Source of the DNA: G963674835 sp963674835
Lineage (GTDB): Bacteria > Planctomycetota > Planctomycetia > Pirellulales > Thermoguttaceae
Direction: 5' to 3'
Length of the DNA: 64,000 nucleotides
NCBI GenBank assembly: GCA_963674835.2
Contig: CAXXKC010000001.1
Location: 434,001-498,000 of the forward strand
Under the pieces are notes generated by a model. That model made no database searches, had not been told where the DNA came from, and worked only from the letters and a program-made list of their open reading frames with translations. Positions 33,889 to 42,069 of the stretch are shown here, one piece after another. Both the position numbers and the translations under genes were made by a program. Position 1 is the stretch's first letter, and each line of letters starts with the position of its first letter.

Positions 33889-35356
33889 CCACCCCTTTCA
33901 ACATGGCATTTGGCGTTTGCGTCTTCCATCGTAAGCTGTTGGCTTTGAAGGAGGTAGCCCAGTTTTCATGGAGGAAACACCGGTGTCTTTGTCTGAGGCG
34001 TTTCGGCCGTTTGTGGAAGGTGCCCCCTGTGCTGTCGTTGCCAGGCTTGCGATGGAGTATCTGCTGGACGACGTGGTTCTGCAGACCCTGTTTGCGGAAC
34101 ACGCCAGCGCACAGTACGAACGCGAAGTCACGTTGACCAATTTGGTGAATGTCATGCTCGATGTGGCGTGCGGCAACCGTCGGTCCCCCCGCGCTGCGTA
34201 CTTGGCGAGGAAAGACGAGGTTGCCGCTTCCTTGTCGGCTTTCTACGGCAAGCTCAACCGCACCGAACTGGCGATTTCCGAGGCGGTCGTCGAGCATGCC
34301 GCGGAGCGCGCTGGCGGACTGATCCGCGCCATGAAAGGACTTCAGAAAGAACCGGTGCTCGGCTTGGCATCCTATGTCCTCGACGGGAACATGCTGACGG
34401 GCACGGAACACCGCTTGAAACCGTTGCGTCAAACGCGCGCCGCCGCACTGCCCGGAAAATCGCTGGTGGTGTACGAATACGCGACCGGCTTGGTCACCAA
34501 GGTGGTACTTTGGGAGGATGCCCACAGTCAGGAGCGTGCCCTGCTGCACGATCTGGAGATCAAAACGGGAACTCACCTGATCGCTGATCGCAATTTCTGC
34601 GTGCCCTGGTTTTTGCTGTATCTCCACAAAGGCGGATCCTTTTTTACGATTCGCCATCACCGCAGCACGTTTCCGCTGAATCCGGGGGGGAACGTGCGTC
34701 GGCGAGGCCGTTGCGCGACAGGGAAGGTGAGCGAACAGGCGATCCGTATCGAAGATGAGAATGGACAGGAGTTCTTCTGGCGGAAGATCACGCTGACGTT
34801 GGACGTCCCCACGCGGGATGGTGAGACGGAGATCGTGCTCATCACCAACCTGCCCCCCAAGGTCCATGCCACAACGATCGCCGTGGCGTACCGGCAACGT
34901 TGGACGATCGAGCAGCATTTCCAGCGTCTCACCGACTGGCTGCATTGCGAGGTCGCCACGCTGGGCTACCCACGTGCGGCGTTGTTTGCTTTTTCCATGT
35001 CCCTGGTGGCGGCCAACGCCTTGGCTGTTCTCATTGCCGCCCTTCGGGCCGTGCATGGCCTGGAGGCCGCCGACAACCTGTCGTACATGGCCCTGGTGGA
35101 CGAAGTCGGAGCTACGTATCGCGGGATGATGCTTGCCCTGCCGCCGCGTCGCTGGAGCTTCGTCCACCGCTGTACCACCGACCAAACTGCTCGACTCTTG
35201 CGAGAGATTGCCCGTCATGCGAACCTTAAGATACTGACCAAAACCCGACGAGGCCCGAAAAAACCTCGGCGGACACCCAATTGCAAAAACATCAAGCACT
35301 TATCCACCCATCGCGTCCTCACCGAAGCCCGCGAACGCACATGTTGAAAGGGGTGG
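33889..35356 (+). mobile_element. IS4-family insertion sequence, copy 2 (1468 bp)
   Basis: Same length and ends as copy 1 (CCACCCC at 33889, GGGGTGG ending at 35356) and the same direct repeat CTGAAGCATAA on both sides (33878-33888 and 35357-35367). It sits in the same palindrome and in the same orientation as copy 1. Confidence 0.95.
33968..35347 (+). CDS. IS4-family transposase (copy 2)
   Basis: 459 residues, identical in translation to the copy 1 transposase, with the same DDE candidates (YVLDGNML, LIADRNFCV, RQRWTIEQHF) and the same AAGGAGG upstream. Identity between copies indicates recent transposition or gene conversion. Confidence 0.94.
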   Translation: MEETPVSLSEAFRPFVEGAPCAVVARLAMEYLLDDVVLQTLFAEHASAQYEREVTLTNLVNVMLDVACGNRRSPRAAYLARKDEVAASLSAFYGKLNRTELAISEAVVEHAAERAGGLIRAMKGLQKEPVLGLASYVLDGNMLTGTEHRLKPLRQTRAAALPGKSLVVYEYATGLVTKVVLWEDAHSQERALLHDLEIKTGTHLIADRNFCVPWFLLYLHKGGSFFTIRHHRSTFPLNPGGNVRRRGRCATGKVSEQAIRIEDENGQEFFWRKITLTLDVPTRDGETEIVLITNLPPKVHATTIAVAYRQRWTIEQHFQRLTDWLHCEVATLGYPRAALFAFSMSLVAANALAVLIAALRAVHGLEAADNLSYMALVDEVGATYRGMMLALPPRRWSFVHRCTTDQTARLLREIARHANLKILTKTRRGPKKPRRTPNCKNIKHLSTHRVLTEARERTC

Positions 35357-35368
35357 CTGAAGCATAAC

Positions 35369-36199
35369 CTACGGGGACGGCGGTTTGGGATTGCGGCCGA
35401 CGAAGGTGTCCATGGCGTTGCTGACGCCGAGTAGGTCGACGATGGCGTCGAAGACACGCACCGGGAGAATCCGCAGCAGGGGCACGGTGCTTGGCAGCCA
35501 GGGCATGACCAGCCGGGGGCGATCGGCGAGAATCGCGCGGACGATCTTTTCGGCGACCGATTCTTCTTTGAGGATCGGCAGCAGCCACGAAGAACGGCTC
35601 TTGACGCCGTGGAACATGCCCGTATCGATGAAATAAGGGCAGACGACGGTCGTCTTGATTCCGGGCGAGGTTTGGCGGAGCTCTCTGCGGAGCGACTCAT
35701 CGAAGCCGACGGCGGCCCACTTGCTTGCGCAGTAATCGGCGAGGCCCGGGACACCGACGATTCCGGCAGCGGAGGCGATGGTGACGACGTGCCCTGCGTT
35801 GGCCGCGGTCATGTCGGGGAGGAAGGCGCGTGAAGTCCAGAAGAGAGCCATCGTGTTGACGGCGATGGTTCGTTGGATTTGTTCATCGGTGGCGTCGAGG
35901 AGCCGCTTGCCGGTGACGACGCCGGCATTGTTGACCAGGATGTGGATGGGGCCGACGTCCTGCTTGACCTGGGCAGCCACACGGTAGACTGCATGGTGGT
36001 CGGAGACGTCGCAGATGTAGCCGTGGGCCGGACGCTGGGTGAGTTCGCGAAGCTCCTGGAGTACGCGGTCGAGGTTTTCGGCAGAGATGTCCCAGAGGAC
36101 GGGGTTTCCGCCACGGGCAGCGGTCTTGAGGGCGATGAGGCGGCCGATGCCGCTGGCTCCCCCAGTGATGAGAACGTTTCGACCGGCGAGGCTGGTCAC
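35369..36199 (-). CDS. SDR family NAD(P)-dependent oxidoreductase
   Basis: Classical short-chain dehydrogenase of 276 residues. It has the cofactor motif LITGGASGIGRLIAL, the LVNNAGV motif, and the catalytic Ser (TIASAAGIVG) and Tyr-x3-Lys (DYCASKWAAVGF). The C-terminal extension (LPVRVFDAIVDLLGVSNAMDTFVGR) is hydrophobic and resembles the retinol/steroid dehydrogenase-like (SDR16C) branch, which is often membrane-associated. The TAG stop at 35369-35371 is formed by the CCTACGGG flank of the IS4 target palindrome, so the last residues (KPPSP) may have changed when that repeat arrived. The IS4 copy lies 13 bp beyond. The substrate is unknown. Confidence 0.88.
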   Translation of the reverse strand: MTSLAGRNVLITGGASGIGRLIALKTAARGGNPVLWDISAENLDRVLQELRELTQRPAHGYICDVSDHHAVYRVAAQVKQDVGPIHILVNNAGVVTGKRLLDATDEQIQRTIAVNTMALFWTSRAFLPDMTAANAGHVVTIASAAGIVGVPGLADYCASKWAAVGFDESLRRELRQTSPGIKTTVVCPYFIDTGMFHGVKSRSSWLLPILKEESVAEKIVRAILADRPRLVMPWLPSTVPLLRILPVRVFDAIVDLLGVSNAMDTFVGRNPKPPSP

Positions 36200-36375
36200 G
36201 TATTTCCTCCGTAGGCCTTAGACAGGGAGCGATGGTGCACCGCGGTGTGCCTCGATCGGGCCCTGATCGGTTGCACGTTTATTGCACGGTAGTTGTACGA
36301 TAACGTGGTGCGGGGCCTGGTTCAAGGACGGGCTCGTCGTATGGGACGCGACCGTTCTTGGGGAAGTGGGCGGGT

Positions 36376-37683
36376 TTATTCTTGGAGATCGGGGGTTGGG
36401 TCTGGTGGTTGGGTGGCTTCGGCGTGGGCGTGGGTGGTCTTGGCTGCGGAGGCTTCTTCCTGGAGGCGTTGGCGTTCGGCGATCTTGGCGAAGGGGTAGT
36501 AGACGGCCATGGCGATTACGAGGGAAATGACTCCCCAGACTGGAGCCCGCCAGTCGCCGCCGGAAACGAGGTAGTGCCCGATGATCGGCGGGGTCGTCCA
36601 AGGTATGGGGACGAAAGGTCTCTGGATGAGGTTGAACTCCATGAGGAGGAACGTGCCCGTGGTGAGGAGAAGGGCGTTGAGGACGTAGGGAATCATGAAG
36701 ATGGGGTTCAGCACGATAGGGATGCCGAAGAAGATGGGTTCGTTGACCTGAAAGATCTGGGTTGGCATGGAGATGCGGCTGATCTTGCGGAAGCCAGGCT
36801 CCTTGGAGTTCCAGAGGACCAGCGCCAGGGCGATCGTGGCGCCTGTGCCGCCGACATTGACGAAAGTCGTGAAGAAGCCCAGCGCGGTGATGTAGGGCAG
36901 GGGTTGGCCGGCGGCCATCGCTTCGGCGTTTGCGGTCAGGTATTGGAGGAAGACCGGAGCAACGATGGCGTCGACAGCGTTGTCGCCATTGATGCCGACG
37001 GACCAGAGCATGGTGACCACGAAGGCATAGAGGAGGATGCCAGGGAGACTATTCAGGGCGACGACCAGGGGGCTGAAGGCCGTTTGCACGAAATGATTGA
37101 TATCGACTTCGAGCACGAAACGGACAAACCAGAAGACGAGAACCAAGAAGAACAGGGGGATGAGGGAGAGGAACGACTCGTAGACCACCTCGGGCACGTT
37201 TTCGGGCAGCTTGATGACGAAGTTCTTGTCGTTGAAGAACTTCTGAACGCGGACGGTGATGAGAGCGATGAGAATGGCAGTGAAGATCCCGTCGGAGCCG
37301 AGGCCGTCGGCGGAAAGAGTGAGGTCCGGGGAATGGATGTCGATCTGGATCATCAAGAAGACGAGCGTAGCCATGGAGCTACTGACGACGGCTTCTTGCT
37401 TGAACTGCTTTCCGAGGTCATAGGCGATGGAGAAGCAAACGAAGATAGACAGGAGGCCAAAGGTGGCCCGTTCGGGGATTCGCAGGAGCGGGAGATAGGG
37501 TTCGACCAGCCTGTCCCATCCGGGGATCGGCATGTAGGCGACGATCATAAAGAAGCCGCCGATGATCGTCAGGGGGACAATGGCGACCATACCTGCGCGG
37601 ATGGCCGACATATAGGTGTTTTCGCTCAGCACCGTGAGGGGCGGGACGAGGTACTTGTTGAGAAAGTCGGTGGCTCCTTTCAC
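36376..37683 (-). CDS. PTS sugar transporter EIIC subunit, lactose/cellobiose type (orphan)
   Basis: Polytopic membrane protein of 435 residues, start GTG at 37683 behind a strong TTAAGGAGG. It has about ten membrane helices and the EIIC signatures YMSAIRAGMVAIVPLTIIGG (near the N-terminus), LWSVGINGDNAVDAIVAPVF, and FQVNEPIFFGIPIVLNPIFM, matching the CelB/LacE type. The C-terminus is a polar tail rich in Ala, Thr and Pro. No EIIA, EIIB, HPr or EI genes occur in the window, and the neighbours are an SDR and, divergently, a GH35/GH42-like enzyme. Classical PTS phosphotransfer is uncommon in Planctomycetes, so this may work as a facilitator or pair with distant components. The family is sure; the mechanism is not. 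Confidence 0.9.
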   Translation of the reverse strand: MKGATDFLNKYLVPPLTVLSENTYMSAIRAGMVAIVPLTIIGGFFMIVAYMPIPGWDRLVEPYLPLLRIPERATFGLLSIFVCFSIAYDLGKQFKQEAVVSSSMATLVFLMIQIDIHSPDLTLSADGLGSDGIFTAILIALITVRVQKFFNDKNFVIKLPENVPEVVYESFLSLIPLFFLVLVFWFVRFVLEVDINHFVQTAFSPLVVALNSLPGILLYAFVVTMLWSVGINGDNAVDAIVAPVFLQYLTANAEAMAAGQPLPYITALGFFTTFVNVGGTGATIALALVLWNSKEPGFRKISRISMPTQIFQVNEPIFFGIPIVLNPIFMIPYVLNALLLTTGTFLLMEFNLIQRPFVPIPWTTPPIIGHYLVSGGDWRAPVWGVISLVIAMAVYYPFAKIAERQRLQEEASAAKTTHAHAEATQPPDPTPDLQE

Positions 37684-37792
37684 GGTGCCTCCTTAAGCGG
37701 ATGAGAACGGTGGAGTTGAGGTGCGAACCGGACCCGAGTTGGAACTGACCGCCATTCTAGCAGCTTGTTAGTGCTAGTGCGTGTCGCACTGT

Positions 37793-37875
37793 ACTGTAGC
37801 GTGCGTGGCGGCGTGTATCAGCGGTTTCCAAAGCGAAATACACGCTACATATAAGCCGAAGGCACTGTAGTTGTC
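37793..37875. repeat. Dispersed inverted repeat, TGTAGCG/CGCTACA family, copy 2
   Basis: TGTAGCGTG (37795-37803) and CACGCTACA (37841-37849) are exact inverse 9-mers. The internal AAAGCGAAATACA and the trailing AAGCCGAA and GTAGTTGT align with the copy at 4712-4793, in the same orientation. Confidence 0.75.
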
Positions 37876-37975
37876 TAGAGCGGTGGGCAATTGGCCGGCC
37901 TTTGGGTGCAGGGATGGCCTTGGGGTATATGCCCCTTCCGGACGTGGTGCTTGGAAAACGGGTAGCGTCGGCGGT

Positions 37976-38096
37976 ATGCTACTGATTCTGGCGCAGCCAA
38001 TGATCGCGATTCGTCGTGGATACCCGCCGAAAAGGCTGGCATCCGGGGCCCCGGTTGCCGTTGGACGCGCATTGGCAATACAGGCCGCAATAGACG
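37976..38096. repeat. Dispersed ~120-bp repeat, copy C
   Basis: It starts at ATGCTACTGATTCTGGCGCA and ends near GCATTGGCAATACAGGC. The segments GCGCAGCCAATGATCGCGAT and CCGGTTGCCGTTGGACGCGC match copies A and B. It ends about 45 bp before the start of the GH35/GH42-like gene. Confidence 0.82.
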
Positions 38097-38141
38097 TGGG
38101 AATGCCCGCGCGGGCGGCTTTGGGGGAAAAGGAGATTGTGC

Positions 38142-40325
38142 ATGAGCAAGTATGAATATCGTGACGGCCGGTTCTACAAGGACGGTTCGCCTTTGTTCCT
38201 GATTGCGTCGGAATACATGTATTTTCGCGAATCGCCGGCGAATTGGGCCGACCGGCTTGAGAAGCTCAAGGAGGCGGGGGTCAACTGCATTTTGTTCTAC
38301 ATCTGCTGGCGGCATCACCTTCGGATGATCGATGGGCGGCGGACCTACGATTTTACGGGGGAGACGAAGGACAGCCGGGACGTGATCGGCTTTATGAAGC
38401 AGGTTGAGGCGGCGGGGCTGGTCTTTGTGGTCAAGCCGGGGCCGTTCATCCATTCGGAGCTGAACGTGGGTGGGCTGCCGGACCTGGTTTGCCCGAAATA
38501 CTGCCCCGAGGTATCGCCGGCGCGGCGGAACCACGGCGGACCGGTGATCTGGGAGTACGACGCGACGCCGCTGCCGGCCCCCTTCGATAAGCACTACGAC
38601 ACACTAGTGAAAGAGTGGTTGCGGGCGGTGCACGACGTGATCGAGCCGTTTGGGCGGGAGGGCGGGCCGCTGATTGGCCTCCAGATGAACGATGAAACGA
38701 TCTACTGCATGTCGAACAGCCCACCGTGGCATATCGGCTACGAGCCGTCGGGGATGCGGTACTATCACAAGCTGCTGACGGAACGCTATGGCGATGTGGG
38801 GACGTACAACCGGCTTCATGGGACGCAATCGGAGGCGATTGCGTTTGTGCCGGGGGTTCAGTTGCCGACGCCGGACGACCAGGGCGCGGTGCGAAGCCGG
38901 GAAGAGGCGTTGAAGTTTGTCGATTGGGCGGAGTTTCAGTGGCGCTACCGGCGGGATCTGTATGTGCGCTACGCGGGATATCTGGGGATCGAGAAGCCGT
39001 TGCTGACGAATTATGCGGGAATCACACCGCCGATCCAGGAGAACGTGCCCGACTTGCAGGAGGAGGCGCAGGAACATATTCCAGAGGATTTCGTGCGGCT
39101 CTATCCCGAGTGGTGGTTTGGACAGAACCGCATCGAGACGGACGCGGACGACTACGAGTACGGCATGATCAGTTGGCTGGGCGTGGCGTCGTACGATGAG
39201 GAGGTGTTTGATCGGTACATCAATACGGCGCGCCGAGCCCGGGGCATCAACATGGAGGAGAACTGGGGATTCGGCACGCTGTACGACGCCAAGTCGCGGT
39301 ATCCGCTGGTGCCTTTCTACCAGACGCTCGTTTCGGTGGCGGGCGGGGCCACGGGGTACAACATCTTCTGCGGCGTGAGCACCGACTACTGGGACGACAC
39401 GCTGGACCGAACGACGAAGAAGCAACATCCGACGTTCCCGTCGCACGGGCCGATCGACGAGAAGGGGAACTGCCGGCCGATGTATTACACGGCGAAGATG
39501 CTGAATCGGTGGTTCGAGGAGAACGGCGAGGACCTGCTGCGGGCGACGATCGACATCGATGCGAGCTACCTGCTGTATGCGCCGTACGCGGCGGTTTCGT
39601 CGTGGGTGCCTGACGAGCGGTACTGGAAGGTAGCCGGCGACGCGATTCCGCGGTGCGGATTCCAGGGATTCGAGCCGTTTTCGCGATCGTTGCAGCAGGC
39701 CGGGTTCTCGTTCGGGATGTTCGAGCTGGAATCGGCGACGGATGTGCAGATGAAGGCGCCGAAGGCGCTGGCGATCCATACGGCGTACTTCATGGACGAG
39801 GGGCCGCAGCGCAGGCTGGCGGAGTTCGTGGAGCAGGGAGGGCGACTGTTCATCTCGGGCGATCTGCCGACGGTCGATCTGCGCTTGCAGCCGTGCACCG
39901 TGTTGAAAGAGGCGGTTGAGAAGGCGGTGAAGGAGGGAAGCGGGTGCGTGGTCTATCGGGAGGCGAGCTTGTTTGCCGATGGGTGTTTCGCCGACCGGAT
40001 GGCGGAGGCGGGCCTGGAGCCGGAGGTTCGCTACAGCGAGAACATGCGGGCGTACGTGCACCGGGGCGATGACGATTACTTCGTGTTCTTCTTCAGCTTC
40101 GACCTGGCGGGCCAGCACGAGAAGTGGATCGAGTTCTTCGGCGAGCGGATCGAGTTGAAGCTGGGCTCGAAGACGTCGGGAGTGCTACGCGTGCGAGGCG
40201 GCCGGCTGGTGGCCTACCTGGTCAAGGGTGAGAACGAAGTGGAGAACGTGGTGGACGAGATCTGCATCCGGTACAAGGACCAGGTGGTCGAGCGGCAGGG
40301 AGATTTCAGTTCGCGGGAGGAATGA
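38142..40325 (+). CDS. GH35/GH42-like beta-galactosidase family protein
   Basis: Protein of 727 residues from the ATG at 38142 (GGAG seven bases upstream); no signal peptide. The N-terminal barrel starts PLFLIASEYMYFRESPANWA and LEKLKEAGVNCILFYICWRHH, the typical opening of GH35. The acid/base region reads GPLIGLQMNDET (Glu185) where GH35 enzymes usually have Gln-x-x-Asn-Glu-Tyr, so the motif is shifted. The nucleophile candidate is Glu372 or Glu373 in GINMEENWGFG. After the barrel, AIHTAYFMDEGPQRRLAEFV resembles the trimerisation (beta-galactosidase-like amidotransferase-fold) domain of GH42. Exact substrate and even GH family number are open. It is divergent from the EIIC gene, possibly sharing a sugar. 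Confidence 0.78.
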   Translation: MSKYEYRDGRFYKDGSPLFLIASEYMYFRESPANWADRLEKLKEAGVNCILFYICWRHHLRMIDGRRTYDFTGETKDSRDVIGFMKQVEAAGLVFVVKPGPFIHSELNVGGLPDLVCPKYCPEVSPARRNHGGPVIWEYDATPLPAPFDKHYDTLVKEWLRAVHDVIEPFGREGGPLIGLQMNDETIYCMSNSPPWHIGYEPSGMRYYHKLLTERYGDVGTYNRLHGTQSEAIAFVPGVQLPTPDDQGAVRSREEALKFVDWAEFQWRYRRDLYVRYAGYLGIEKPLLTNYAGITPPIQENVPDLQEEAQEHIPEDFVRLYPEWWFGQNRIETDADDYEYGMISWLGVASYDEEVFDRYINTARRARGINMEENWGFGTLYDAKSRYPLVPFYQTLVSVAGGATGYNIFCGVSTDYWDDTLDRTTKKQHPTFPSHGPIDEKGNCRPMYYTAKMLNRWFEENGEDLLRATIDIDASYLLYAPYAAVSSWVPDERYWKVAGDAIPRCGFQGFEPFSRSLQQAGFSFGMFELESATDVQMKAPKALAIHTAYFMDEGPQRRLAEFVEQGGRLFISGDLPTVDLRLQPCTVLKEAVEKAVKEGSGCVVYREASLFADGCFADRMAEAGLEPEVRYSENMRAYVHRGDDDYFVFFFSFDLAGQHEKWIEFFGERIELKLGSKTSGVLRVRGGRLVAYLVKGENEVENVVDEICIRYKDQVVERQGDFSSREE

Positions 40326-40430
40326 GGCGAGTACGACGCTGGCAATCACCACGGAGGCACGGAGGGCAGAGTGTGGAGGGGTGGTGGATTGCGCGGGGGC
40401 TCTTGCCGGTATGGGGCATGCGGGGGAGGG

Positions 40431-41666
40431 TTACTGGGCCGCCTTGAGTTCGTGGGCGTGTTGCTGGATCTTGCGGACGGCGGTGGCGATTTCGTGCATG
40501 TCGGCTTCGTCGCCGAGCAGGGCGAACTGGGGAATCCAGTAGGTTTCCCAGGCTGCGCGCTGAGTCTCGGGGAACGGTTGCTTGAGGAAGGCGTGGTCGG
40601 CGGCGGCATGCTCGGGCGACAGACGTTTGCGGAACTCGCCGCTGGTGAAGACGTCGAGATCGTGGACGGGCGGGTAGGCAGCCTGATTGGGGATGCCCTC
40701 GGCGAGCATGGCCTTGATGAAGGTCTCGGTGGGCACGCCGGCGAATGCGGCCGAATCGTAGTGGAAGATGTAGGCGTAGTGGCCGTTGCGTGTACAACGG
40801 TCGTCGAGCCGCTGGGGTGTGATGCCCTCGATGGGGCTGAGGAGCGAATCGAGCAGCCGGGCGTTGCGGTGGCGCAAAAGGGTCTGCTCGTCGAGCCGCT
40901 GGAGTTGGACTCGCAGAACGGCCCCTTGCCATTCGCTGAGGCGGTAGTTCGATCCGTAGATGTAGTGGCTGTAGAACCACTGGTCGGGCATGCGGCCGCA
41001 GTCGTGGACTGAGCGGGCCTGTCGCTCGAAGTCGTCGTCGTTGGTGATGATCACGCCGCCTTCGCCAGCGGTCATGAGCTTGCTCTGCTGGAAGCTGAAG
41101 GTCCCGGCGATGCCGTGGTTGCCGATGCGTTTTCCACGCCACTCGGTCCCGTGGGCGTGGGCGCAGTCCTCGATGAGGATGAGGCCGTGGACATCGGCGA
41201 TTTGCTTGAGGCGGTCGAGATCGGCGGGATGCCCGCCCATGTGGACAGCGATGATGGCTTTGGTACGGGGCGTGATGGCGGCCTCGACGAGGGCCGGGTC
41301 GAGGCAGTAGGTACCGGGATCGACATCGACGAGCACCGGCAGGGCGCCGGTGAAGAGGACAGCACTGGCGGTCGCGACGAACGTGTAGTCGGGGAGGATG
41401 ACTTCGTCGCCCGGTCCGATGCCGGCCGCGGCCACGACGACCTCGAGGGCGTGGGTTCCGTTGGTGACGGCGATACCGTGGGGGGCCTGATGGAACCGGG
41501 CGAATTCTTGCTCGAAGGCGAGGGTTTGCGTGCCGGGCGTTCGCCACCAGACGCGGCTGTCGAGGACGCCGCAGAGGGCGTCGCGCTCGCGTTGGTCGTA
41601 CTGGGGCCATTCGGGGAACGGCTTGGTTTTTTCGGGGGGGCCACCCAGGATAGCGAGCGTCGACAT
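40431..41666 (-). CDS. DegT/DnrJ/EryC1/StrS family aminotransferase
   Basis: PLP-dependent sugar aminotransferase family protein of 411 residues; ATG at 41666 follows GGAGGATCTCACGC, a strong ribosome-binding site (the frame is open to 41954). Landmarks are AVTNGTHALEVVVAAAGIGPGD (substrate/cofactor binding), LPDYTFVATASAVLFTGA, LIEDCAHAHGTEWRGK, and the PLP-lysine segment FSFQQSKLMTAGEGGVI, with Lys in place after Gln-Gln-Ser. YIYGSNYRLSEWQGAV is the usual C-terminal family motif. The family makes amino sugars for polysaccharides and antibiotics or 3-amino-5-hydroxybenzoate; no sugar-nucleotide partner genes are nearby, so the substrate is unassigned. Confidence 0.88.
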   Translation of the reverse strand: MSTLAILGGPPEKTKPFPEWPQYDQRERDALCGVLDSRVWWRTPGTQTLAFEQEFARFHQAPHGIAVTNGTHALEVVVAAAGIGPGDEVILPDYTFVATASAVLFTGALPVLVDVDPGTYCLDPALVEAAITPRTKAIIAVHMGGHPADLDRLKQIADVHGLILIEDCAHAHGTEWRGKRIGNHGIAGTFSFQQSKLMTAGEGGVIITNDDDFERQARSVHDCGRMPDQWFYSHYIYGSNYRLSEWQGAVLRVQLQRLDEQTLLRHRNARLLDSLLSPIEGITPQRLDDRCTRNGHYAYIFHYDSAAFAGVPTETFIKAMLAEGIPNQAAYPPVHDLDVFTSGEFRKRLSPEHAAADHAFLKQPFPETQRAAWETYWIPQFALLGDEADMHEIATAVRKIQQHAHELKAAQ

Positions 41667-42069
41667 GCGTGAGATCCTCCGGATTGGCGAGGCGACCTGC
41701 CAGTGGCAGGGAGATCGCAGCAAGGATAGCGAAGTTTGGAAGTATTCTATCGAAAAGGTGCCGTTTTGACAGTAGCGTCGTCGTGGTCTGCAGCTGGCTT
41801 GGGATCGAGACGAGGCGTGAACGGTTGGTTCTCCGCGGAGCAACCGGTTTTTTCGACGTTTTTCGTTGACAATGGTCTCAGGGCTTGAGAGAATCGCTGT
41901 GGTGGGGTGGTCCCCCCAACAGGGCGCGAATCGGGCACGCGCTCGACGGCACATTTCTAGTCGCGACGTTCATAGTCGCCGGGATCGTTAGGGAGTTCTA
42001 CCCGACAGGGCTGGAAACGCGAAGATTACGCGCAGTCGGTACTCATAGACTTATGACGGAGGACGCATC
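41667..42069. other. Divergent gap upstream of the GH5 gene
   Basis: 403 bases without a supported gene between the divergent aminotransferase and GH5 genes. A promoter-like pair is present at 41866-41894 and GGTGGTCC/CCC-type short inverted runs near 41900-41930. No riboswitch family was recognised in the remainder. Confidence 0.5.
41866..41894 (+). promoter_or_regulatory. Possible sigma-70-type promoter for the GH5 gene
   Basis: TTGACA (41866-41871) is a perfect -35 box and GAGAAT (41889-41894) matches four of six -10 positions at a 17-bp spacing. It would leave a leader of about 170 bases before the GTG at 42070. Confidence 0.35.

Larger units (their letters stand above)
37684..38141. other. 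Divergent gap holding two dispersed repeats
   Basis: 458 bases without a supported gene. They contain the TGTAGCGTG/CACGCTACA inverted repeat (37793-37875) and ~120-bp repeat copy C (37976-38096). A minus-strand open frame crosses here but its translation comes from the repeat and from the antisense of the GH gene. Confidence 0.65.

Noticed and set aside
31383..35356. Composite transposon formed by IS4 copies 1 and 2 around the PAC2 gene
   Set aside because: Each copy has its own target duplication in its own palindrome, which shows separate insertions rather than joint movement of the segment.
37875..38594. Minus-strand 239-codon open frame
   Set aside because: It is made of dispersed repeat copy C and the antisense of the GH35/GH42-like gene; no start signal or domain.
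41900..42069. Riboswitch in the GH5 leader
   Set aside because: The leader is long and has small inverted runs, but no consensus of a known riboswitch class could be recognised.
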